Shown piece after piece: positions 16,566-23,388 of a stretch of DNA of 64,000 nucleotides. How positions within the stretch are numbered: position 1 is the stretch's first letter; each line of letters starts with the position of its first letter. The notes beneath the pieces are model-generated. The model was given only the letters and a program-made list of their open reading frames with translations. It made no database searches and was not told the origin of the DNA. Position numbers and translations under genes: made by a program. The DNA is from Streptacidiphilus jeojiense (GTDB lineage Bacteria > Actinomycetota > Actinomycetes > Streptomycetales > Streptomycetaceae): NCBI RefSeq assembly GCF_000719095.1, contig NZ_JOEH01000008.1, positions 1 through 64,000 on the forward strand, read 5' to 3'.

Positions 16566-18044
16566 TCATTCACCTGCGTAGAGTCGATGCAGGTCGATCA
16601 ATCGGACTCCGGGGTCCCGCTCGGCGAGGTTCAGTAGTTCCGGGGTGAAGCCGGCCCCGCTGAAACACAGGAGACGGGTCTGCTCGGCGTCCACGTTGAC
16701 ACGTGAGCGCAGCAGAGCCCGGATGTGCTCGAGCCGCTGAAGATGATTCAGGCCCATGGTCTCGTTCCACTTCGCCTCCCCGATGGCCAGGAGTACCTCG
16801 CGGCCGTCGGCACGGCGACCGAAGACAACCACGTCGACTTCGTGGCCTGTCTTGGCGACCGGGTCGGGGACGATTCCGGATTCGACGCGGGTTCGCTGTC
16901 CGCCGAGGGTGTCGGCGGAGGCGTACCAGCGCGTCCAGGTGCGGCAGACCTGCTCGAAATGCGGACCGATGATCTGGCTGCGAAAGGTGGGCTGCGCCCG
17001 TTCCCATACGGCGGTGGCCTGATCGGGGCGTTCCAGGTCGCTCCACTGCGGGCGCATCAAGGCGTAGTAGAACGTCAGGATCGGTTCCGCGATGCGGTAG
17101 GCGGAGCGCTTGCCGTGGAAGGCGTCCGGCTCCCGTACGATCATTCCGGTGTCTTCCAGGACCGTCAGGGCATGGCCCAGATCGGTGGACTTGCGTTCCA
17201 GGAAGCCGGCGATGCCGCCGCGGGTGTGGTTTCCCTGCGCGATAGCGGCGAGCACGCTGTGGTAGAGGGCGGTGTCCCGCAGGTCGGGTTCCTCCGCGAG
17301 CAGGAAGCGGGCCTCGCGGAACAGCGGGCGTCCGGGGTTGAGCACATTGCGCAGCACCCAGGGACCGAAGTCGTCCACGTCCGAGGGCGCGTCGCCGAGC
17401 ACGAACTCGCGCCGGTACGCAGGGGTGCCGCCGACCACCGAGTTGACCAGCAGGGCCAGACGCGGATCCGCAGTCAGCCCCCAGAAGTCGGCGGCCAGAC
17501 GGAAGTCCAAGGTGGGCACGACCAGTTCGAGACTGGCGCGCCCGCGCAGCGGGGCCGTGCCCGACAGCAGGCCACCCATGAAGGACAGCGCGGAGCCGCA
17601 CAGCAGTAGTCGCACCGGCCCCCCCTCATGCCTGGACTGCGGCCCGAGCGCCCGCTGCAGCAACGAGGGCAGCTCCGGCGAGGCCTTCGCCAGGAACGGG
17701 AACTCGTCCAGCACCACGACCCGCGGCGCGCCGCCCTGCACGGCCAGGCCCATCAGTTCCGCGACCGCCTCCTCCCAGTGGGCGAAGCGGTACGGCGTGC
17801 GACGCCCCTCGAAGCGCGCCAGCGCCCCTCCGAACTGCCGCAGCGACTCCGCCTCGGTCGCTTCGCTGGCGGAGAAGAAGAACCCATCGGTCACCCGGCA
17901 GAGTCCGTCCAACAGGAACGTCTTGCCCTGCCGACGACGCCCCGACACCACCCCCAGCGTCGCCTCCGCCCCCTCGTACGAGGCGAAACGCACCAGTTCG
18001 CTCCATTCGAAATCACGGTCGAACATCCCCGTCGGCTTGTCCAT
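16566..18044 (-). CDS. Archaeal-type ATPase with DUF234/PD-(D/E)XK-like C-terminus
   Basis: 492 residues from MDKPTG, chosen for AAGGGCGC just upstream; longer frames start at 18059 and beyond. N-terminal ARCHAEA-type AAA ATPase: Walker A VVSGRRRQGKT (32-42), Walker B VVVLDEFPFLAK, sensor-like LLLCGSALSFM. A winged-helix stretch follows (GNHTRGGIAGFLERKS, ALTVLEDTGMI). The C-terminus contains EVDVVVFGRR then LLAIGEAKW, matching the E/D...ExK core of a PD-(D/E)XK nuclease fold. Such proteins are mostly archaeal and patchy in bacteria, and their role is unknown; DNA handling or toxin-like activity has been suggested. A TATAAT promoter in a local AT-rich patch fits recent acquisition. Confidence 0.85.
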   Translation of the reverse strand: MDKPTGMFDRDFEWSELVRFASYEGAEATLGVVSGRRRQGKTFLLDGLCRVTDGFFFSASEATEAESLRQFGGALARFEGRRTPYRFAHWEEAVAELMGLAVQGGAPRVVVLDEFPFLAKASPELPSLLQRALGPQSRHEGGPVRLLLCGSALSFMGGLLSGTAPLRGRASLELVVPTLDFRLAADFWGLTADPRLALLVNSVVGGTPAYRREFVLGDAPSDVDDFGPWVLRNVLNPGRPLFREARFLLAEEPDLRDTALYHSVLAAIAQGNHTRGGIAGFLERKSTDLGHALTVLEDTGMIVREPDAFHGKRSAYRIAEPILTFYYALMRPQWSDLERPDQATAVWERAQPTFRSQIIGPHFEQVCRTWTRWYASADTLGGQRTRVESGIVPDPVAKTGHEVDVVVFGRRADGREVLLAIGEAKWNETMGLNHLQRLEHIRALLRSRVNVDAEQTRLLCFSGAGFTPELLNLAERDPGVRLIDLHRLYAGE

Positions 18045-18087
18045 GCGCCCTTCACCCATCACCAGGCAATCAATAAGCACTACAGCT

Positions 18088-18093
18088 ATTATA
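18088..18093 (-). promoter_or_regulatory. Candidate -10 box (TATAAT) for archaeal-type ATPase gene
   Basis: On the minus strand an exact TATAAT lies 44 bases upstream of the ATPase start, in an AT-rich island (about 18062-18110) that contrasts with its surroundings. No clear -35 hexamer is seen at 17 bases. The rest of the 230-base divergent gap up to 18274 shows nothing further. Confidence 0.5.
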
Positions 18094-18274
18094 CATACGT
18101 GCATCATTAGGAGCGGGCCGCCGAGCGCACACCCGGCGCACAGACCTGACGCGGCAGCGCCACGCCGCGTACCGCACACTCGCCCGCCACGACACGGCCT
18201 GCTTTGCCGACGCCCGGACCACCGTGATGCAAGCTGGCAGTCGGAAGACCGACAGCCCCGGGGATTGAGGCGTA

Positions 18275-19111
18275 ATGGCGAACGTGGTCACGCTTGTCTC
18301 GGCGAACCTGCTGACCGGCGGGCTCGGCGGCTCGCGGACCGAGGGCCGGTTCGATGCCCTGATGCACGCGGCCGGGCGCCAGCAGGCCGATGTCGTGTGC
18401 TTCCAGGAGTGCATGTGGTTCGCCGACGACGACCGGCGGCTGTTCTACCGGGCCGAGCGGATCCTGGGGATGCGCGGGGTCCTCGGTCGGGTCAGGACCG
18501 GGCTGCACGTGGCCGTGTTCGTCAGGGCACCGCTGGCCGTCACGGCCAGTAGGATCCTGAGTGGCGGGCTCTGGCACCACGGTGCGCTGCGCGTGGACCT
18601 CACCCTCCCCGGTCCCGGAGGTTCGGAGACCGAACTGACCGTCGTCTCCGCGCACCTGAGCCCGCGCAGCCCGGCCCAGCGGCTGCTGGAGGCCGAGCAG
18701 CTGATCGAGCACGTCCCGGCCAAGGGCCTGGTCCTGCTCGGCATGGACGCCAACACCGCCGACGCGGACACCGACCTGTCCGGCATCTCGCCCCGGCTGC
18801 GCGCCGGCCTGGCCCTTCCCGGCAGCACCGTCCCGGACCTGCGCCCGGTCCAGCGGCTGGCCGACGCGGGCTTCTCCGACGTCGCCGAGCTCCTCGACAG
18901 CCGAAAGCCGACGACCGGCCACTGGCCCGGCCACGAGCTGGTCAACCGCCCCGACCGGATCCTGGCCAGCCCGCAGGCAGCGCAGGCGATCGAGTCGATC
19001 GAGGTCGTCGAGGAGGTCGCCACGATCACCGACCACCTGTGGCTGCGTACCCGCCTGCGCACCGAACCCGGCATCAGACTGCGGGGGTCGGACCGCATCC
19101 AGGCGAGCTGA
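18275..19111 (+). CDS. Endonuclease/exonuclease/phosphatase family protein
   Basis: 278-residue metal-dependent phosphohydrolase of the EEP (DNase I-like) fold. Ordered motifs: VSANLL (metal/catalytic Asn, residue 10 region), VVCFQEC (metal-binding Glu), VVSAHLSP (catalytic His), LLGMDANT (Asp/Asn pair), NRPDRILA and the final ITDHLWL (Asp-His). All main catalytic residues appear present. No signal peptide is evident, so it probably acts in the cytosol on phosphodiester or phosphomonoester substrates; the family ranges from nucleases to sphingomyelinases and inositol phosphatases, and the substrate cannot be chosen here. Begins with ATGGCG after GAGGCGTA; monocistronic by position. Confidence 0.85.
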   Translation: MANVVTLVSANLLTGGLGGSRTEGRFDALMHAAGRQQADVVCFQECMWFADDDRRLFYRAERILGMRGVLGRVRTGLHVAVFVRAPLAVTASRILSGGLWHHGALRVDLTLPGPGGSETELTVVSAHLSPRSPAQRLLEAEQLIEHVPAKGLVLLGMDANTADADTDLSGISPRLRAGLALPGSTVPDLRPVQRLADAGFSDVAELLDSRKPTTGHWPGHELVNRPDRILASPQAAQAIESIEVVEEVATITDHLWLRTRLRTEPGIRLRGSDRIQAS

Positions 19112-19313
19112 CCCCGCATACGGACATACCGGTCGGCCCGCACGTCCGCGAGGACTTCCAACCGCCCGGTTTCGGTCACAGAGGCCGCAGCAGGGTTCGT
19201 TCCGGCGGCAGCGGGGGAGCACTTCTGCATGCTCCTGTGCTGTGCTGATCGGTTTCTGACATCTCTTCGTTAGCGTCCGGACCATGCTGGAACCAAGTCA
19301 TGGAGCTGCGGGC

Positions 19314-20714
19314 ATGGATGACGCAGGGTCTGTCGAAGCGGGCGGCGGGGGCCGGCGCGTCGGTCGTAGGAAGGCGCTGAAGATCCTTTCGTTGTCCGCT
19401 GCCGGCATCCTGGTCCTGGGGGCCGCCGGTGCCGGGTACCTCTACGAGCACCTGAACGGGAACATCAGGACCGCCTCGCTCTACACCGACACTCCGGGCG
19501 GTACCCAGGCCGACGCCGGGCACCGGAGCAGCGGGCTGGGCGTCGAGAAACCGGACGCCTTCGGTCACACCCCGCTCAACATCCTGCTCATCGGCTCGGA
19601 CACCCGCGACAGCGCCGCCGACTGCCAGATCGGCGGCGACTGCGGGCCCGGCGCCAACGCCGATGTGGAGATGCTGGTGCACCTGTCGGCGGACCGCAGC
19701 AACGCCACGGTGATGAGCATCCCGCGCGACACCATGATGGACCTGCCGGCCTGTACCGACCCCACCACCGGGGACCACACCTCCGGCTCCTACGACCAGA
19801 TCAACAGCGCCCTGCAGTACGGCCCGGCCTGCTCGGTGGCGGCGGTGCACAAGCTGACCGGGATACCCATCGACCACTTCGTGATGATCGACTTCAGTGG
19901 CGTCGTGAGTATGTCCGACGCTGTGGGCGGGGTGAACGTCTGCGTCGACAACAACGTCTACGACCCGTACTCGGGCCTCAAGCTCAGCAAGGGCACCCAC
20001 ACTCTGAAGGGGACGGCGGCGCTGGAGTTCCTCCGCACCCGGCACGGCTTCGACGACGGCAGCGACCTCGGCCGCACCTACGCCCAGCACGTGTTCATCA
20101 CGCAGATGGTCGACAAGGTCAAGACCGCGGGGACGCTCAGCGATCCGGCCGCGCTGTGGCGGCTGGCGAACTCCGCGACCAAGGCGCTGACCGTCGACAC
20201 CGGTCTGGGCAGTCTGGCCAAGCTGATCGGTCTGGGCGAGGACCTGGGCAAGGTACCCGCGGACCGGATCACCCTCACCACCATGCAGACCCACGCCGAC
20301 CCGCAGGACTCCAACCGGGTCGTCGTCGACGCCAAGGCACAGCAGCTGTTCGACGCGATCATCAACGACCGTTCCCTGACGGCAGCAGCGGCGAAGCCCA
20401 CCCCCTCCCCCTCGGCCTCCGCCGATCCCTCCGCCTCCGCCGGTGCCATGGCCTCGACGACCCCCACCACGACGGCCGCCGAGGCAGCAGCGGCCAAGGC
20501 CGCGGCAGCCAAATCGGCCGCGCCGAACCCGTCCCGCGCGAGCCGGTCCACCGGCGCCGGTGCGGCTCTGGACGGTGCGCATGCCCAGACCGGCGACCAG
20601 GTCAACTCCTGTGCCCAGGTCGGCGATCTGTACACCGTCCAGGTCAACGGCGTCGGGATGACCCCGATCCAGGCGTACGCCGCGAGTCCGGGGGTCCCGG
20701 ACAGCGCACCCTGA
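19314..20714 (+). CDS. LytR-CpsA-Psr (LCP) family cell-wall glycopolymer ligase
   Basis: 466-residue membrane-anchored extracytoplasmic protein. ATG 19314 is preferred because GGAG lies eight bases upstream; ATG 19284 (30 bases earlier) lacks a site. Basic N-terminus RRVGRRKALK, one membrane span (about 20-42), then an LCP domain: LNILLIGSDTRD, SNATVMSIPRDTMMDLP (pyrophosphate-binding Arg), INSALQYGP, DFSGVVSMSDAVGGV and FLRTRHGFDDGSDLGR. LCP enzymes transfer undecaprenyl-linked polymers such as wall teichoic acid or arabinogalactan to peptidoglycan. The C-terminus (about 370-435) is Ala/Ser/Pro/Thr low complexity, followed by a short tail with one Cys. A response regulator gene begins 95 bases downstream. 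Confidence 0.9.
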   Translation: MDDAGSVEAGGGGRRVGRRKALKILSLSAAGILVLGAAGAGYLYEHLNGNIRTASLYTDTPGGTQADAGHRSSGLGVEKPDAFGHTPLNILLIGSDTRDSAADCQIGGDCGPGANADVEMLVHLSADRSNATVMSIPRDTMMDLPACTDPTTGDHTSGSYDQINSALQYGPACSVAAVHKLTGIPIDHFVMIDFSGVVSMSDAVGGVNVCVDNNVYDPYSGLKLSKGTHTLKGTAALEFLRTRHGFDDGSDLGRTYAQHVFITQMVDKVKTAGTLSDPAALWRLANSATKALTVDTGLGSLAKLIGLGEDLGKVPADRITLTTMQTHADPQDSNRVVVDAKAQQLFDAIINDRSLTAAAAKPTPSPSASADPSASAGAMASTTPTTTAAEAAAAKAAAAKSAAPNPSRASRSTGAGAALDGAHAQTGDQVNSCAQVGDLYTVQVNGVGMTPIQAYAASPGVPDSAP

Positions 20715-20729
20715 CCTGGGGACGAAGAG

Positions 20730-20751
20730 GTTGTCAGATAGTTGTCAGATT
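20730..20751 (+). promoter_or_regulatory. 11-bp tandem direct repeat, candidate OmpR-type regulator site
   Basis: GTTGTCAGATA is followed at once by GTTGTCAGATT. Two direct 11-bp half-sites one helical turn apart are the typical arrangement bound by OmpR/PhoB-type regulators, and such a regulator starts 59 bases downstream at 20810. Autoregulation is the simple reading; the LCP gene ends 16 bases upstream. Confidence 0.6.
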
Positions 20752-20809
20752 CCGGTTCCGGCTCCCCCGCCCGGTGATTTCCAGGATCGGGCTGCCTAGG
20801 ATCACGCCC

Positions 20810-21520
20810 ATGGGTACATGTGTCCTGGTGGCCGAGGACGACAAGATGCAGGCCGAACTCGTCCGGCGCTATCTGGAGCACGAGGGCCTGACCGCCCTCG
20901 TCGCCCACGACGGGCTCGCCGCGCTGGAGCAGGCCCGCCGCAGGCACCCCGATCTGATCATCCTCGACGTGATGATGCCCGGCATGGACGGCCTGGAGCT
21001 GTGCCGGACACTGCGCCGGGAGAGCGAGGTGCCGGTGCTGATGCTCACCGCCCGCACCAGCGAGGACGACCTGCTGCTCGGGCTCGGCCTGGGCGCCGAC
21101 GACTACATGACCAAGCCCTACAGCCCCCGCGAGCTGATGGCCCGGGTCCGCACCCTGCTGCGCCGCAACCGGGACGGCAGCCCGTGGGGTGACGGGGCCC
21201 TGCACGTGGGCGACCTCGGCGTCGATCCGGGCGGCCGCCGGGTGTGGATCGGCGCGGCGCCGGTGGAGTGCACCCGCGGGGAGTTCGAGATCCTGGCGGC
21301 CATGGCGGCCCAGCCGGACCGGGTCTTCAGCCGCGCCCAACTGCTGCAGGAGATCCACGGCCTGGACCTCGGCACCACCGAGCGCACCATCGACATGCAC
21401 GTGATGAACCTGCGCAAGAAGATCGAGGCCGACCCGCGCCGTCCGGTCCGCCTGGTCACGGTGTTCGGCGTGGGCTACAAGCTCACCGACGGAACGGGCG
21501 GTCGGCGCCGTGCCCCGTAG
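20810..21520 (+). CDS. OmpR/PhoB-family response regulator
   Basis: 236 residues, ATG start with AGGATC upstream. Receiver domain: acidic pair E9/D10/D11, phosphoacceptor D53 in LIILDVMMPGMDG, T80 region MLTART and K102 in DDYMTKPYSPREL. Winged-helix output domain from about 130: CTRGEFEILAAMAAQPDRVF (part), TERTIDMHVMNLRKKIE and VFGVGYKL. It overlaps the downstream kinase gene by 11 bases, forming a cognate pair. The tandem 11-bp repeat at 20730-20751 probably provides autoregulation. Proximity to the LCP gene suggests cell-envelope control, an inference from position. Confidence 0.92.
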   Translation: MGTCVLVAEDDKMQAELVRRYLEHEGLTALVAHDGLAALEQARRRHPDLIILDVMMPGMDGLELCRTLRRESEVPVLMLTARTSEDDLLLGLGLGADDYMTKPYSPRELMARVRTLLRRNRDGSPWGDGALHVGDLGVDPGGRRVWIGAAPVECTRGEFEILAAMAAQPDRVFSRAQLLQEIHGLDLGTTERTIDMHVMNLRKKIEADPRRPVRLVTVFGVGYKLTDGTGGRRRAP

Positions 21521-23321
21521 CGTCCCGCTGCGCCGGAGTCTGGTGGTGCGGCTGCTGGCAACCTCGGTGCTGGTCGCGGTCTGCTCGATCGCCGCGACCG
21601 CCTGGCTGGCGGTGAAGTCCACCTCCCGCGCCATCGAGCAGCAGCAGAGCCAGGCCCTGTCCCAGGACGCCAGCATCTACAGCACCCTGCTGGACTTCGC
21701 CGCCACCCACCACAACTGGGACGGCGTCGGGCCGACCGTCAGCGCTCTGGCCCGCAGCACCGGCCGCCGGATCGCCCTCACCACCTCCGCGCGCGCCTCC
21801 ATAGCCGACTCCCAACCCGCGGGCAGCCCCGCGCCCGCATCCACCCCGACGGCTGCCGCACCGCTCCCGGCCCAGGCCTCGGCGGTCGTGGACCCGCTCA
21901 ATCTGGACCCCTCCCTGGCCCTCGGCTCCGGGGCGAGCCGGATCGCTCCCCAGGCCACCGGTCCCTTCCAGCTCAGCAGCAAGGAGCAGGCGGAGCTGCG
22001 CGACGCAGCGGACGAGACGGTCGGCTGCCTGGAGGATCTGGGGCTGACCGCCCAGATCAGCACCAGTCCCGCCGGCCGGCCCAGCGTCGTCACCAACAGC
22101 GGCTACGCCGGGCTGATGATGATGGACAAGTGCAACGCCAAGCCGCTGCTCTTCCCCACCCAGAGCGAGCAGACGGCGCTGGAGCAGCTCGACGCCCTGG
22201 TCAACCCCTGTCTCGCACGGCAGGGGATTCCGCCGGTCCAGGTCGACCTGAACTTCTCCTGGACCGGACGCCCGGCCAGCTCCACCAAGGCCGCCCAGTC
22301 CATCGCGACCTGCATCGAGTCCGGACGCCGGGAGCAGCTGGCCCCCTACGTCGCCCCGGCCGCGCTGCTCTTCGTCACCAGCCCGGCCCGGACCCCCGGT
22401 TCGGTGTTCGACCTGTCCCGGGCCAACACGATCCGGATCGTGGAGGTGACCGCGCTGGTCCTGGCGGTGACCGTGGCGGTCACCGTGCTGGTGGCCACCC
22501 GGCTGGTGCGCCCGCTGCGGGCGCTGGCCGAGGCGGCGCAGCGGCCCAACGAGCCGCACGCCCGGGTGCCGGTCCGGGGCCGGAACGAGATCGGCTACCT
22601 GGCGGCCGCGCTGAACGACCTCTCGCAGCGCCGCGAACGCATCGAGCAGCAGCGCGAGGCGATGGTCAGCGATGTGGCCCATGAGTTGCGCACTCCGCTG
22701 AGCAACATCCGCGGCTGGCTGGAGGCGGTCCAGGACGGCGTGGCAGTCCCCGATCCTGAGCTGGTGTCAGCTCTGCTGCAGGAGGCCCTGCTGCTGCAGC
22801 ACATCATCGACGACCTGCGCGACCTGGCGGCCGCCGACGCGGACACCTTCCGGCTGCACCCCGAGCCGGTCCGGCTGCGCGAGGTGCTGCAACAGGTGGC
22901 GGCAGCGCACCAGGACGCCGCCCGGGCGGCCGGCGTCACCCTGGAGACCCGTACCGAGGGCGACCCCGGGCTGGTGGCCGATCCGTTGCGGCTGCGCCAG
23001 GCGGTCGGCAACCTGGTGTCCAACGGGATCCGGCACACCCCCGCCGGCGGCAGCGTGACCGTCGGCGCCCGGCGGGACGGACCGGAGGCGCTGATCGAGG
23101 TCGGCGACACCGGTGACGGCATCAGCCCCGAGAACCTGCCGCACGTCTTCGAGCGCTTCTGGCGCGCGGAGAAGTCCCGCAGCCGGCAGACCGGCGGCAG
23201 CGGCCTGGGGCTGGCGATCGTGCGCCAGCTGGTCCGGGCCCATGGCGGGACGGTCTCCGTGGACAGCACCGTGGGCAAGGGCTCGGTGTTCACCCTGCGC
23301 CTGCCCGCCCAGAAGGACTGA
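21510..23321 (+). CDS. HisKA/HAMP sensor histidine kinase with cysteine-containing sensor domain
   Basis: 603 residues. Span 1 at about 12-35, an extracytoplasmic domain of about 260 residues, span 2 near 308-332, HAMP, HisKA with H391 in SDVAHELRTPLSN, then HATPase_c (NLVSNGIRHTP, VGDTGDGISPENLPHVFERF, GGSGLGLAIVRQL). The extracytoplasmic part has an Ala/Pro/Thr-rich stretch and four cysteines (TVGCLED, DKCNAK, NPCLARQ, ATCIESG) after residue 165, suggesting a disulfide-stabilised or redox-sensitive sensor. The start overlaps the regulator gene by 11 bases. The stop codon lies within a short tandem repeat array (23316-23381). Confidence 0.9.
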   Translation: MPRSVPLRRSLVVRLLATSVLVAVCSIAATAWLAVKSTSRAIEQQQSQALSQDASIYSTLLDFAATHHNWDGVGPTVSALARSTGRRIALTTSARASIADSQPAGSPAPASTPTAAAPLPAQASAVVDPLNLDPSLALGSGASRIAPQATGPFQLSSKEQAELRDAADETVGCLEDLGLTAQISTSPAGRPSVVTNSGYAGLMMMDKCNAKPLLFPTQSEQTALEQLDALVNPCLARQGIPPVQVDLNFSWTGRPASSTKAAQSIATCIESGRREQLAPYVAPAALLFVTSPARTPGSVFDLSRANTIRIVEVTALVLAVTVAVTVLVATRLVRPLRALAEAAQRPNEPHARVPVRGRNEIGYLAAALNDLSQRRERIEQQREAMVSDVAHELRTPLSNIRGWLEAVQDGVAVPDPELVSALLQEALLLQHIIDDLRDLAAADADTFRLHPEPVRLREVLQQVAAAHQDAARAAGVTLETRTEGDPGLVADPLRLRQAVGNLVSNGIRHTPAGGSVTVGARRDGPEALIEVGDTGDGISPENLPHVFERFWRAEKSRSRQTGGSGLGLAIVRQLVRAHGGTVSVDSTVGKGSVFTLRLPAQKD

Positions 23322-23381
23322 GGCCCAGCACGACTGAGGTCCCAGCCCGACTGAGCCCCCAGCAGGACCGAGGCCCAGCAC
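23316..23381. repeat. Four imperfect 16-17-bp tandem repeats
   Basis: Units are GACTGAGGCCCAGCAC (23316), GACTGAGGTCCCAGCCC (23332), GACTGAGCCCCCAGCAG (23349) and GACCGAGGCCCAGCAC (23366). The array begins at the last sense codon of the kinase gene, each unit carrying a TGA/CGA triplet, and fills the convergent gap before the ABC gene end at 23389. It looks like slippage duplication around a stop codon. No terminator stem is evident. Confidence 0.8.
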
Positions 23382-23388
23382 GCCCGAG

